Source: Bacillota bacterium (GTDB taxonomy: Bacteria; Bacillota; Clostridia; Acetivibrionales; Acetivibrionaceae). From it: a stretch of 64,000 bases of DNA. The translations under genes were made by a program, and so were the position numbers. Shown in pieces: positions 1 to 8,777 of this stretch; the stretch's first letter is position 1, and each line of letters begins with the position of its first letter. The stretch is from assembly GCA_023421115.1 (NCBI GenBank), contig JAEZUI010000252.1:1-64000 (forward strand), in the 5' to 3' direction. The notes under the pieces are model-generated. The model worked only from the letters and a program-made list of their open reading frames with translations, was not told the DNA's origin and searched no databases.

Positions 1-401
1 TTGAAGCTGATTCTCAGAATTACAGGGTCTTTCTTTCAAAGGAAAAGTATGAGCAATTAAAAAAAGATATACCGCTTAACGACTATGACGGTATGATAAA
101 AGAAATGAAAAATGGAAGTTTGGTTATTGATGATTTGAACCACTATGAAACGGAAGAAATTTTCAAGCTTTTAAAACCGGATATTTTCTGCTCGGGTATA
201 AAAGATAAATACATTGCCCATAAGGCTGGTATTTTTTCCAAACAGCTTCATTCTTACGACTACAGCGGTCCGTATGCCGGTTTCAAAGGAGCGGTAATAT
301 TTGCAAGGGACATTGCAATGGGGATTAAAACACCTTCATGGAAACTGATTAGCCCTCCGTGGAAGACGCAGCCTACAATTGAAGGGAGCTATGCTTTTTA
401 G
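1..401 (+). CDS. nifD: Nitrogenase MoFe protein alpha chain NifD, C-terminal part (truncated by window start)
   Basis: The reading frame is open from base 3 to the stop at 399-401, so this is the 3' end of a gene that begins upstream. NifD and NifK form the MoFe protein, which carries the FeMo-cofactor and reduces N2 in the cytoplasm. The motif LHSYDYSGPYAGFKG matches the FeMo-co binding region of NifD, and its His (codon 249-251) corresponds to the known cofactor ligand His442 of Azotobacter. The stretch before it (VIDDLNHYETEEIFKLLKPD) is usual for NifD C-terminal domains. nifK follows after 40 bases behind its own strong ribosome binding site. nifH probably lies upstream, outside the window. 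Confidence 0.95.
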   Translation, partial: EADSQNYRVFLSKEKYEQLKKDIPLNDYDGMIKEMKNGSLVIDDLNHYETEEIFKLLKPDIFCSGIKDKYIAHKAGIFSKQLHSYDYSGPYAGFKGAVIFARDIAMGIKTPSWKLISPPWKTQPTIEGSYAF

Positions 402-441
402 TTTATCTTGAAGTAAATATGTAATTGAGGAGGGATTTTAA

Positions 442-1803
442 ATGCTAGATTCTACACCAAAAGATTATGTTGATAGAAAAGGACTGGTTATAAATCCGGC
501 AAAAACCTGCCAACCGGTTGGGGCAATGTATGCGGCTCTTGGAATACACAAATGCCTTCCCCATAGCCACGGTTCACAAGGTTGCTGTGCATATCACAGA
601 AAGTTTCTTACAAGAAATTTTCGGGATCCCGTTATGGCATCCACCAGTTCTTTTACAGAAGGAGCAGCTGTTTTTGGCGGAGGCTCAAACCTAAAGACTG
701 CAATCAAAAATGTTTTTTCAATATATGATCCGGATATAATTGCTATTCACACTACGTGTCTTTCAGAGACAATCGGGGATGATATACCTTCGTTTATTCT
801 ACAGTCACAAATACCTGAAGGAAAGCTTGTAATTCATGCCAATACGCCAAGTTATGTAGGTTCACATGTTACCGGATTTTCCAATATGGTAAAGGGTATG
901 GTGAAATATCTTTCACAAAACAGTGGTAATCCTAATGGGAAAATAAACCTAATACCTGGCTTTGTAAATCCCGGCGATATGCGGGAAATGAAGAGGATTT
1001 TAAAATCTATAGGAGCAGAATTTATAATGTTTCCGGACACAAGTGGAGTGCTTGATGCTCCTATGACAGGTAAATATGATATGTATCCTTCGGGTGGGAC
1101 AAAAGTAGAGGAACTAATAGATACTGGCAATTCAACTGCAACTATTGCATTAGGAAGCTTTTCATCAGCGGATGCAGCTTACGAATTGGAAAAGAAATGC
1201 AAAGTACCTCCTGTTGTATTGAAAACGCCTATAGGTATCGAAGCTACCGACAAATTTTTGATGGAAGTGTCAAAGCTTACCGGTAAGGATATACCCTATG
1301 AGCTTGAAGAAGAAAGAGGTCAGGTAATTGATATAATGGTGGATTGTCATTATCACTATCATGGAAAAAAGGTGGCTATATTTGGAGATCCGGATTTAGT
1401 CATTGCTCTTACCGAATTTGTCATTAGTCTTGGAATGATTCCTAAATATGTAGTGACAGGTACGCCCGGTGAGATTTTTGAGAAAGAGGTAAATGCAATG
1501 CTCAGAGAGGCGGGAGTGGATGGGAAAGTTAAAGCTGCTGGCGATCTGTTTACTCTACATCAATGGCTCAAGGAAGAACCTGTAGACCTTTTGATGGGGA
1601 CCACACATGGTAAATACATTGCAAGAGCAGAGGATATTCCATTGGTGCGCATAGGGTTTCCTATTCTTGACAGAAGTGTACATTCATATATGCCTCTTGT
1701 GGGCTATAAGGGAGCAATGAGAATAATTGAAATGATTAGCAATACGTTGTTAGATAGGCAGGATAGGGATGCAGCCGATGAGGATGTTGAACTTATAATG
1801 TAG
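442..1803 (+). CDS. nifK: Nitrogenase MoFe protein beta chain NifK
   Basis: 453 residues, the short form typical of clostridial NifK, which lacks the long N-terminal extension of proteobacterial proteins. It pairs with NifD and shares the P-cluster. The three P-cluster cysteines are visible at residues 23 (KTCQP), 48 (GSQGCC) and 106 (HTTCLSE). Their spacing of 25 and 58 residues equals that of Cys70, Cys95 and Cys153 in Azotobacter NifK. The start follows GAGGAGGG with good spacing. Downstream is a 150-base region with a large inverted repeat before nifE. Identity is secure. Confidence 0.97.
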   Translation: MLDSTPKDYVDRKGLVINPAKTCQPVGAMYAALGIHKCLPHSHGSQGCCAYHRKFLTRNFRDPVMASTSSFTEGAAVFGGGSNLKTAIKNVFSIYDPDIIAIHTTCLSETIGDDIPSFILQSQIPEGKLVIHANTPSYVGSHVTGFSNMVKGMVKYLSQNSGNPNGKINLIPGFVNPGDMREMKRILKSIGAEFIMFPDTSGVLDAPMTGKYDMYPSGGTKVEELIDTGNSTATIALGSFSSADAAYELEKKCKVPPVVLKTPIGIEATDKFLMEVSKLTGKDIPYELEEERGQVIDIMVDCHYHYHGKKVAIFGDPDLVIALTEFVISLGMIPKYVVTGTPGEIFEKEVNAMLREAGVDGKVKAAGDLFTLHQWLKEEPVDLLMGTTHGKYIARAEDIPLVRIGFPILDRSVHSYMPLVGYKGAMRIIEMISNTLLDRQDRDAADEDVELIM

Positions 1804-1810
1804 TTATAAA

Positions 1811-1956
1811 CCTCTTAAGGTTTTCCTTCGGGATAACGAAAAAATAACTTCCTATTCTTATATTTTGAAAACATTATCAAATCAAGTTTTTTCGTTACCC
1901 CGAGTAGGAACTTATATTTTAATCGTTTCTTATTAATTAAGGGGAAACCTAAGAGG
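1811..1956 (+). other. Large inverted-repeat RNA structure between nifK and nifE, possible pseudoknot
   Basis: An outer stem pairs 1811-1828 with 1939-1956 (left arm CCTCTTAAGGTTTTCCTT, right arm AAGGGGAAACCTAAGAGG, with small mismatches). An inner stem pairs CGGGATAACGAAAAAA (1829-1844) with TTTTTTCGTTACCCCG (1887-1902). In addition TTCCTATTC (1849-1857), inside the inner loop, can pair over nine positions including one G-U with GAGTAGGAA (1902-1910), which lies outside the inner stem. Both together would make a pseudoknot. The structure fills nearly the whole nifK-nifE gap and ends 18 bases before the nifE start. It may stabilise or process the nifDK mRNA, be a transcript attenuator, or be a MITE-like element; no function is proven. 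Confidence 0.7.
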
Positions 1957-1974
1957 ATGAAAGGGAGGATGGAT

Positions 1975-3330
1975 ATGTCAAGCAGAGTTAAAAGTGATGT
2001 TCTTGAAGAAAGAAAAGAGTTTATATGTTTTAAATCAAAGGGTGACAACAAAAACTTGCAATGTGAAAAGGACAGCATAGCAGGAAGCGTCAGCCAGAGA
2101 GCGTGTGTGTACTGTGGTGCAAGGGTGGTTTTAAATCCTATTACTGATGCTTGGCATATAGTACATGGTCCGATAGGTTGTGCAAGCTATACATGGGATA
2201 TAAGAGGAAGTCTGTCTAGCGGATCGGAAGTATATCGAAATAGTTTTTCAACTGATATTAGGGAGCATGATGTGGTTTTTGGAGGGGAAAAAAAACTGGC
2301 AGCAGCCATTGATGAAATATGTGAAAATTATTCACCTAAATTGATTTTTGTTTATGCCACTTGCATTGTGGGGGTTATCGGAGATGATATTGATGCAGTG
2401 TGTAAAAAGGCGGAGGAAAAATATAGAATACGTGTTATTCCAGTAAAGTCAAGCGGGTTTGCAGGAAACAAATCAATGGGTTATAAAGCTGCATGTAATG
2501 CACTGCTTAAGTTGATGGAAGAAGGGAACGGGGATAAAAAAATCAGGGGGATAAATATTCTTGGGGACTTTAACTTAGCCGGTGAAATGTGGATTATATC
2601 AGAATACTTAAAGAGAATTGGTGTCAATATTGTCTCGAAGTTTACCGGAGATAGCCGGTATGAAGAAATAATCAAAGCGCCTCAAGCTACTTTAAATATT
2701 GTTCAGTGTGCAGGGTCTATGACCTACCTTGCAAAGGAAATGGAAAAGAGATATAGGATTCCGTATGTTAAGGTGAGTTTTTTTGGAATAGAAGATACTG
2801 CAGCCTCCATTATGAATGTAGCGTATGCCATTGGAGATAAAGAATCGGTAAAAAAGGCAAGAGAATTGATAGATGAGGAGATAAAAAGGATTGAACCCCA
2901 AATAGATTCGTATAAGGAAAGACTTAAGGATAAAAGAGCTGCGATTTATGTTGGTGGGGGATTCAAAGCAATTTCCCTTATAAGACAGTTTAATGACTTG
3001 GGAATGAAAACTGTAATGGTGGGAACACAGACAGGAAGAGCAGAAGAATATGAGGTGTTAAGAAATATTGTTGATGAGGGTACGGTTATACTAGATGACG
3101 CGAATCCTGTTGAACTTGAAAAGTTTATGATGGAAAAAGGTGCGGATATACTGGTGGGAGGTGTGAAGGAAAGACCTCTTGCTTATAAACTCGGTATTGC
3201 ATTTTGTGATCATAATCATGAAAGAAAACACCCTTTGTGTGGGTTTGAAGGAGCACTAAACTTTGTAAAAGAAATTGACGGTTCAATTAATAGTCCTGTG
3301 TGGAAAGTAATACGCCAGGGGGGTGGTTAG
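1975..3330 (+). CDS. nifE: Nitrogenase cofactor scaffold protein NifE
   Basis: 451 residues from ATG 1975, chosen because GGGAGG (1963-1968) sits six bases upstream; an in-frame ATG at 1957 overlaps this site and is less likely. NifE and NifN form the scaffold complex on which NifB-co is matured to FeMo-co. The N-terminal block RACVYCGARVVLNP and the following VHGPIGCASYTWDIRG are typical of NifE and carry the conserved cluster-binding cysteines. The C-terminal block CDHNHERKHPLCGFEGALNF is the counterpart of the NifD cofactor region. The stop at 3328-3330 abuts the next start, so NifE and NifN-B are probably translationally coupled. Confidence 0.95.
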   Translation: MSSRVKSDVLEERKEFICFKSKGDNKNLQCEKDSIAGSVSQRACVYCGARVVLNPITDAWHIVHGPIGCASYTWDIRGSLSSGSEVYRNSFSTDIREHDVVFGGEKKLAAAIDEICENYSPKLIFVYATCIVGVIGDDIDAVCKKAEEKYRIRVIPVKSSGFAGNKSMGYKAACNALLKLMEEGNGDKKIRGINILGDFNLAGEMWIISEYLKRIGVNIVSKFTGDSRYEEIIKAPQATLNIVQCAGSMTYLAKEMEKRYRIPYVKVSFFGIEDTAASIMNVAYAIGDKESVKKARELIDEEIKRIEPQIDSYKERLKDKRAAIYVGGGFKAISLIRQFNDLGMKTVMVGTQTGRAEEYEVLRNIVDEGTVILDDANPVELEKFMMEKGADILVGGVKERPLAYKLGIAFCDHNHERKHPLCGFEGALNFVKEIDGSINSPVWKVIRQGGG

Positions 3331-3331
3331 T

Positions 3332-6016
3332 GTGAAAAACAGAAATCTTGTAAATTTAAATATAAATCCATGTAAAATGTGTATGCCAATGGGTGCAGCG
3401 ATGGCTTTAAAAGGCATTGAAAATAGTATGATAGTACTTCACGGCTCTCAGGGATGTAGCACTTATATAAGGCGACATATGGCAGGACACTATAACGAAC
3501 CTATAGACATTGCCTCCTCTTCACTAAATGAAGAGGGAACTGTATATGGTGGATCAGGTAACTTGAAAAAAGGCCTTATGAATGTGATAAAAATGTATAA
3601 TCCAGATGTAATTGGGGTTGCTACCACTTGTCTTGCTGAAACAATCGGAGAGGATATAAGGAGAATAATTCAGGAATTTTATGAGGAACATCAAAATGAA
3701 GTGCAATTTAAGTTTGATAGAGTAAAGATTATACCCATATCTACTCCAGGTTATGGTGGTACACATTTTGAAGGTTTTTACTCGGCACTTCTAAGTCTTA
3801 CAAAAGCACTTTGCCAAAAGAGTGAAGCAACCGGTAAGGTGAATATAATAATGGGTAATATGAATCCTGGAGATGTGAGAAATATAAAAAAGGTATTGGA
3901 TTATTTCGGAATAGATTATATTATGCTCCCTGATGTTTCAAATACTTTAGATTCTCCTTATAAGAAGGAGTATAAACGTATTCCCGAAGGGGGAACAAAA
4001 GTTAGTGATATTGAAAAAATGGCAGGGGCTAAAGCAACTATTGAAATCGGCTTGACCATACCTGATAAATTATCTCCGGGCTTGTATCTCGAAAAGGAAT
4101 TCGATGTACCTCTGTACCGATGTGCGATGCCAATCGGAATTTTCAATACCGATACCTTTATTGACATATTAAAAAAAATATCATTAAAAGAAATGCCGAA
4201 GGAGCTTTTAGAGGATAGGGGAAGACTAATAGACGGAATGATAGATTCGCATAAGTTTAACAGCGAGGGAAGAGCTGTCATTTTTGGAGAACCTGAACTA
4301 AGCTATTCAATTGGTAAGTTGTGTATGGAAAATGGTATTAAACCGGTACTGATTTCTACCGGTGCAGAAAACCAAAAACTTAAAGAACTTTCAGAAGGCA
4401 AATTATTGGACGAAGAAGCAATGGTATTGGATGACACAGATTTTGATACAATTAGAGACTATGCCGTAAAGCTTAAAGCAAATGTTTTAATAGGCAATTC
4501 CGACGGAAAAGTAATTACCGAAAAAGAGGGAATTCCCTTGGTAAGAGTTGGTTTTCCAATTCATGACAGGGTTGGAGGTCAAAGAAAAGTTACAACAGGG
4601 TACAACGGTGCTCTTAACCTTCTCGATGATATTACCAATACACTTTTAGAAAGAAAATATTCAGGCTATAGAGAACGAACGTACAACAACTATTACAAAG
4701 AGAAGAGTGTGAGTGTTATGAATGTAGATGAGAAAGTTACTCCCGTAATGAAGGATGAGGAGAGAAAAATATATAATTCACAGAAAACAAAAGAGCACCC
4801 ATGTTTTACAGCCGGAGCGTGTAAAGTGGCCAGGATGCACATACCTGTAGCTCCAGCATGTAATATTCAATGTAATTACTGTAATAGGAAATATGATTGT
4901 CAGAATGAAAGTAGGCCTGGGGTTACAAGTGAAGTACTATCACCACAAGAGGCTGTAAAAAAGTTCTTAGAGGTGAAAGAGAAGCTTGGAAATGTGAAAG
5001 TTGTGGGAATAGCAGGCCCGGGTGATGCTTTAGCAAACTTTGATAAAACCATGAAATCGATTGAACTTATAAAAGAAGCTGATCCGGAAGTAATTATATG
5101 TCTTTCAACAAACGGTCTGATGCTTCCCTTCTATGCTGATGACATTATTGAAGCAGGCGTATCCCATGTGACTATTACAATAAATGCTATAGATCCTGAG
5201 ATTGGAGCTAAAATTTATAAGTATGTCAATTTCAGAGGTAAAAAGCTAACCGGGATACAGGGCGCGGAAATTATTATAAAAAATCAGTTGTCTGGTCTAA
5301 AATACCTTTCGGAAAGAGGGGTAGTATGTAAGGTAAACATAGTTTTGATAAAGGGTATAAATGATGAGCATATTGAGGAAGTTGTTAAGAAAGTTAAGGA
5401 AAACGGAGCGTTTATGACCAATATTATGCCTTTGATTCCTGCAGAAGGAAGTGACTTCGAAGATATGCCCCTGACAAATAATAAAGAGCTCAATGAAGTA
5501 AGAAAGAAGTGCGAAGAACATATTAAACAGATGTACCATTGCAAACAATGTCGAGCTGATGCTATTGGTACGTTGGAACAGGATGTTTCACCGGAATTTA
5601 GAAACAGTAAAGCTTCAAAGAATTCGAATGAGACTAATAATAAGCAAAAGTGCAAGACGTTTACCTTTGCGGTAGCGACTGGATCCGGAATGTATATAGA
5701 TCGGCATTTTGGGCATGTTGAAGAATTTTATATTTTCAGCTATTGGTTGGGTTCAATCAGTTTTTTGGAGAAGAGAATTGTGAGTAAATATTGTAATGGT
5801 TCTGAATATTGTGACAGTGAAGAATCAAAAATTGAGACCATCATAAATACAATATCCGACTGTGATGGCGTGTTGACTTTGCGTATAGGATATAATCCTC
5901 AAAAAAGGCTCGAAGAAATGGGGATAAAGGTCTTTCAGACTTGTGGGAATATAGAAGAAGGAATCAAGCTTGCTGTAAATGAGTTGGGCTACGAAAAGGA
6001 AGAAGTAAAGGGTTAA
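3332..6016 (+). CDS. nifN-B: Fused nitrogenase cofactor scaffold/biosynthesis protein NifN-NifB
   Basis: 894 residues from GTG 3332, preceded by AGGGGGG; GTG 3323 is an alternative that overlaps nifE. Residues 1 to about 455 are NifN, the partner of NifE. From about residue 480 the protein is NifB, the radical-SAM enzyme that builds NifB-co. The SAM-cluster motif CNIQCNYC has cysteines at about 510, 514 and 517, preceded by HPCFTAGACKVARMH. After about residue 775 comes the NifX/NafY-like cofactor-binding tail (FAVATGSGMYIDRHFGHVEEF). Fusion of NifN and NifB is known from Clostridium pasteurianum. An in-frame ATG at 4718 in the linker could be a relic of a separate nifB start. Confidence 0.95.
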   Translation: MKNRNLVNLNINPCKMCMPMGAAMALKGIENSMIVLHGSQGCSTYIRRHMAGHYNEPIDIASSSLNEEGTVYGGSGNLKKGLMNVIKMYNPDVIGVATTCLAETIGEDIRRIIQEFYEEHQNEVQFKFDRVKIIPISTPGYGGTHFEGFYSALLSLTKALCQKSEATGKVNIIMGNMNPGDVRNIKKVLDYFGIDYIMLPDVSNTLDSPYKKEYKRIPEGGTKVSDIEKMAGAKATIEIGLTIPDKLSPGLYLEKEFDVPLYRCAMPIGIFNTDTFIDILKKISLKEMPKELLEDRGRLIDGMIDSHKFNSEGRAVIFGEPELSYSIGKLCMENGIKPVLISTGAENQKLKELSEGKLLDEEAMVLDDTDFDTIRDYAVKLKANVLIGNSDGKVITEKEGIPLVRVGFPIHDRVGGQRKVTTGYNGALNLLDDITNTLLERKYSGYRERTYNNYYKEKSVSVMNVDEKVTPVMKDEERKIYNSQKTKEHPCFTAGACKVARMHIPVAPACNIQCNYCNRKYDCQNESRPGVTSEVLSPQEAVKKFLEVKEKLGNVKVVGIAGPGDALANFDKTMKSIELIKEADPEVIICLSTNGLMLPFYADDIIEAGVSHVTITINAIDPEIGAKIYKYVNFRGKKLTGIQGAEIIIKNQLSGLKYLSERGVVCKVNIVLIKGINDEHIEEVVKKVKENGAFMTNIMPLIPAEGSDFEDMPLTNNKELNEVRKKCEEHIKQMYHCKQCRADAIGTLEQDVSPEFRNSKASKNSNETNNKQKCKTFTFAVATGSGMYIDRHFGHVEEFYIFSYWLGSISFLEKRIVSKYCNGSEYCDSEESKIETIINTISDCDGVLTLRIGYNPQKRLEEMGIKVFQTCGNIEEGIKLAVNELGYEKEEVKG

Positions 6017-6034
6017 ATTATAGGGGGGATAAAG

Positions 6035-6346
6035 GTGAAAAAACCAAAGTATCATGTTTTTGTTTGCACTAGTTCAAGGATTAACGGACAGCAGAAGGGA
6101 TATTGTTTTTCAAAGGATGCAGTTTCAATTGTTCAGAATTTTATCGAAGAAATTGATGCAAATGATATAAGTGATGATGTTATGGTAACCAATACCGGTT
6201 GCTTCGGTATTTGCAGTTCAGGACCAATTGTTGTGGTATATCCTGAGGGTATATGGTACAAGGAGGTTACCCCGGATGATGTAACGGAAATAGTACAATC
6301 ACATTTTGTAGAAGGGAAAAAGGTTGAAAGACTAGAGATTACTTAG
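6035..6346 (+). CDS. Thioredoxin-fold [2Fe-2S] ferredoxin, nif-associated
   Basis: 103 residues from GTG 6035 after TAGGGGGGAT. It closely resembles the dimeric [2Fe-2S] ferredoxin of Clostridium pasteurianum, a nif-linked protein reported to interact with the MoFe protein. The cluster cysteines are at residues 11, 24, 56 and 60 (FVCTSS, GYCFS, TGCFGIC), the same ligand positions as in that protein. Residue 14, a non-ligand Cys there, is Ser here. It lies 18 bases behind nifN-B and is probably co-transcribed. A role in electron supply or cofactor maturation for nitrogenase is an inference from family and position. Confidence 0.9.
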   Translation: MKKPKYHVFVCTSSRINGQQKGYCFSKDAVSIVQNFIEEIDANDISDDVMVTNTGCFGICSSGPIVVVYPEGIWYKEVTPDDVTEIVQSHFVEGKKVERLEIT

Positions 6347-6394
6347 TTTTATATCTTTTTGTATAAATGGTGTTAATCAAAGGGGGGTGGTAAA

Positions 6395-6580
6395 ATGCAA
6401 AGGACAGGAGTAAAGATATTAGAACTTAATATAAGACCAAGGATTAAAAATGTATTCCCAACTAAAACTATCTTAAATCTTAGGTGTTTCACCCATAAGG
6501 ATTCTTTACTCCTGGGTTTTGCTAAATCACAAATCAGGTTATCCGCTGCTTTGGAATTTAAATTCCTTATTGAAAGATGA
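6395..6580 (+). CDS. Small ORF of unknown function in the nif operon
   Basis: 61 codons starting at ATG 6395 behind a very strong ribosome binding site (AAAGGGGGGTGG). It lies 48 bases after the ferredoxin gene and ends 10 bases before nifV-omega. I do not recognise the protein; it is basic and has no clear membrane segment or metal motif. The DNA inside it also has short hairpins (GGTGTTTCACC near 6483 and the palindrome GGAATTTAAATTCC at 6553-6566), so the region could instead be an untranslated leader or the relic of a lost gene. In Clostridium pasteurianum this position is taken by mod genes. Confidence 0.35.
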   Translation: MQRTGVKILELNIRPRIKNVFPTKTILNLRCFTHKDSLLLGFAKSQIRLSAALEFKFLIER

Positions 6581-6590
6581 GGTGTGGATT

Positions 6591-7643
6591 ATGTCACTGT
6601 CTTTAGGAAAAAACAATAGGATTACTGTAATTGATAGAACCCTTCCTGAAATAATATCAAATAAGCATAGCATGAAAAGACTTGAGACAATATACTTTTG
6701 TTGGATTCTAAAGGAAATTGGTGTTGATGTGCTTGAGATAGATTCGCTTTTTTTAGAATCCATTCCAAAGCTTCCAAGTGGGCTTGTTTTTTTGCTCAGG
6801 ATAAATTCAAAAGAGGACGTATTAAGGTGTATAAAAAGTAATATTAAGTACGGTATATTTTCTCAAGAGTTATTGGCAGATATCGTAACGCTTAGAAAGG
6901 CTAAAAGCTATGGAATAAAAATAACTGTTGAGGTAAATATAGAAAAATTAAACGGTATAGAAAAGGTGAAAAATCTTTGTAATTTACATTTAGTAGATGA
7001 AATTAGAATGATGGGCATGGATTCTCTTTTTAACCTCCTGTGGATTGACAAAGTTAAGAACCTTTCTAAAACTCTCAATAAAGTTATTAATATATGCCCG
7101 GGAAATATGTTTTATAATGCTACTGCGTTATGCCTAGAAGGAATTATGAATGGTATAAATTCTGTTACTGTATCTTTTTTGGGATATGGACAGAGTAGAG
7201 GATTTGCTGCTTTAGAAGAAGTGTTAGCGGCAACAAAAATAATTCTTAACGCAGAGTTAAAGCTGGATTTAAGCAAACTACCTGAAGCGGCAAAATATTT
7301 TACCTCTCTTACAGGAATTCGGATACCAGAAAATAAGCCAATTGTGGGAAAGAGAATATTTAATTATCAGGCAGGTATACATGCTGATGGAATTGAAAAA
7401 GATCCGGTAACTTATGAACCGTTTGACCCCTCTATGGTAGGGTTAAGAAGAGAACTGACCATTGGCAAGCATTCCGGAAAAAGAGCTGTACAAAAGAAGC
7501 TGAAGGAATTGGGTATTATCTGTAAAGTGGAGGACGCGGCTAAAATTTTGGATTCGGTCAGAGAGAAGAGCAGTCAATGTAAAAGAGACTTGTTTGATGA
7601 AGAGATACTGGACATATATAGAAGCGTTGAGTACATCAGGTAA
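6591..7643 (+). CDS. nifV-omega: Homocitrate synthase omega subunit NifV-omega
   Basis: 350 residues from ATG 6591, which follows GATGAGGTG; the frame is open further upstream but without a good start. Homocitrate is the organic part of FeMo-co. In Clostridium pasteurianum homocitrate synthase is split into omega and alpha polypeptides, and this gene precedes nifV-alpha as there. The N-terminal part keeps a weak barrel signature (VIDRTLPE). The C-terminal part has the standard homocitrate/isopropylmalate synthase features FNYQAGIHADGIEKDP and LTIGKHSGKRAVQKKL. The gap to nifV-alpha is 15 bases. Confidence 0.9.
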   Translation: MSLSLGKNNRITVIDRTLPEIISNKHSMKRLETIYFCWILKEIGVDVLEIDSLFLESIPKLPSGLVFLLRINSKEDVLRCIKSNIKYGIFSQELLADIVTLRKAKSYGIKITVEVNIEKLNGIEKVKNLCNLHLVDEIRMMGMDSLFNLLWIDKVKNLSKTLNKVINICPGNMFYNATALCLEGIMNGINSVTVSFLGYGQSRGFAALEEVLAATKIILNAELKLDLSKLPEAAKYFTSLTGIRIPENKPIVGKRIFNYQAGIHADGIEKDPVTYEPFDPSMVGLRRELTIGKHSGKRAVQKKLKELGIICKVEDAAKILDSVREKSSQCKRDLFDEEILDIYRSVEYIR

Positions 7644-7658
7644 GGGAGTGAGAAGATT

Positions 7659-8471
7659 ATGAAGATAAACATGGTAGATACAACATTAAGAGATGGTGAA
7701 CAAAGACCCGGAATAGCACTTAGGGCATCGGAAAAGATCGATATAGCTAAAATGCTCTCTAAACTCGGCATTTACCAGATTGAAGCAGGGATTCCGGCCA
7801 TGGGGGGAGAGGAAAAAAAGTATATAACTAAATTGATGGGGCTTGGTTTAAAGAGCAGGATTTCTGCTTGGAATAGGATGAGTATAAATGACATTAAAGA
7901 ATCGATAGATTGTGCTCCTCACATAATCCACATTTCAATTCCGTCATCGGATATTCAGATAAAGAGGAAATTACAAAAGAATAGAATGTGGGTGGAGGAA
8001 AATATGAAAAAATGTATAGCTTTTGCAAAAGACAAAGACTATGAAGTGACCATAGGTTTGGAGGACGCATCTAGAGCTGATCCGGAATTTCTAGCGAAGA
8101 TTATCGGTGTTGCAAGTTCAATGGGAATTAAGAGGATAAGATATGCCGATACCGTTGGTGTACTTTACCGGCAAGGTATATATGATCGAATTTCACGAAT
8201 AAAGAAACAGTTTAGTCGCATTGATTTGGAAATTCATGCGCACAATGATCTTGGGATGGCCGTTTCTAATTCAATTTCGGCAGTTAAAGCAGGTGCATCC
8301 TTTGTGGATTGTACAATTGGTGGAATTGGTGAAAGAGCAGGCAATTGCGATTATATAAGATTTATAACTGCTGCTAAAGCTATTTATGGACTTTGCAGCG
8401 AAATAGACTTAAAAAAGACTCTCAAGGTGCAAAAAAGTATTCTGAGGATGATAAAACCAGAGGCATCATAG
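7659..8471 (+). CDS. nifV-alpha: Homocitrate synthase alpha subunit NifV-alpha
   Basis: 270 residues behind AAGGGAGTGAG. It is the catalytic TIM-barrel part of the split homocitrate synthase, condensing acetyl-CoA with 2-oxoglutarate. The barrel opens with VDTTLRDGEQRPGIAL, which holds the metal-binding Asp and catalytic Arg. The second metal site HAHNDLGMA and the following DCTIGGIGERAGN are intact. It stops before the C-terminal regulatory and accessory domains of fused synthases; these are supplied by the omega chain. It is the last recognisable nif gene in the window. Confidence 0.92.
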   Translation: MKINMVDTTLRDGEQRPGIALRASEKIDIAKMLSKLGIYQIEAGIPAMGGEEKKYITKLMGLGLKSRISAWNRMSINDIKESIDCAPHIIHISIPSSDIQIKRKLQKNRMWVEENMKKCIAFAKDKDYEVTIGLEDASRADPEFLAKIIGVASSMGIKRIRYADTVGVLYRQGIYDRISRIKKQFSRIDLEIHAHNDLGMAVSNSISAVKAGASFVDCTIGGIGERAGNCDYIRFITAAKAIYGLCSEIDLKKTLKVQKSILRMIKPEAS

Positions 8472-8490
8472 GCAGAAAATAAATTAGTGC

Positions 8491-8570
8491 AGCTTGAAAT
8501 AATTATTTTGTGAAAACTAAACGAATATGTCAAATGTCAAACATGTTTTAGGTTGTTTTTAGAAAGAGCT
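8491..8570. repeat. Dispersed 80-bp repeat, copy 1 (downstream of nifV-alpha)
   Basis: This stretch starts AGCTTGAAATAATTATTTTG and ends TAGAAAGAGCT. It is almost identical to 34783-34854 in the same orientation: both share the first 40 bases and the last 30, while this copy has several extra bases in the middle (CAAATGTCAAACA). It begins 19 bases after the nifV-alpha stop. It is non-coding and AT-rich with partly complementary halves (AAAACTAAAC and GTTTTAGGTTGTTTTT), so it could be a mobile-element relic or a structured RNA. Confidence 0.75.
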
Positions 8571-8777
8571 TTAGCCATATAAGCGGGGGGCTTTTATGTT
8601 TAAACGAGAAAAAATTAGGGTGTTTTTCCAATAACGCTTTGGTTCTCTTCTATTTTGATAAATTTTTATTCCCGTAGAAGCGCAAAATTGCGTTTATTGC
8701 TTGCCCCCATTTTAGATTATGGTTGAAGAACTGAATTTAATTTGGTAACATAAAAGTCTTAAAGTCTGACAGCGTGA
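8571..8777. other. Non-coding spacer between nif operon and bla-like genes
   Basis: No gene is supported here. A weak hairpin (AGAGCTTT/GGGGGCTTTT near 8565-8597) could end the nif transcript, and a small inverted repeat GCGCAAAATTGCGT lies at about 8681. The facing bla-like genes come from the opposite strand. Confidence 0.4.

Noticed and set aside
6483..6566. Molybdenum-cofactor-type riboswitch before nifV-omega
   Set aside because: Short hairpins are present but the conserved bases of that class are not recognisable.
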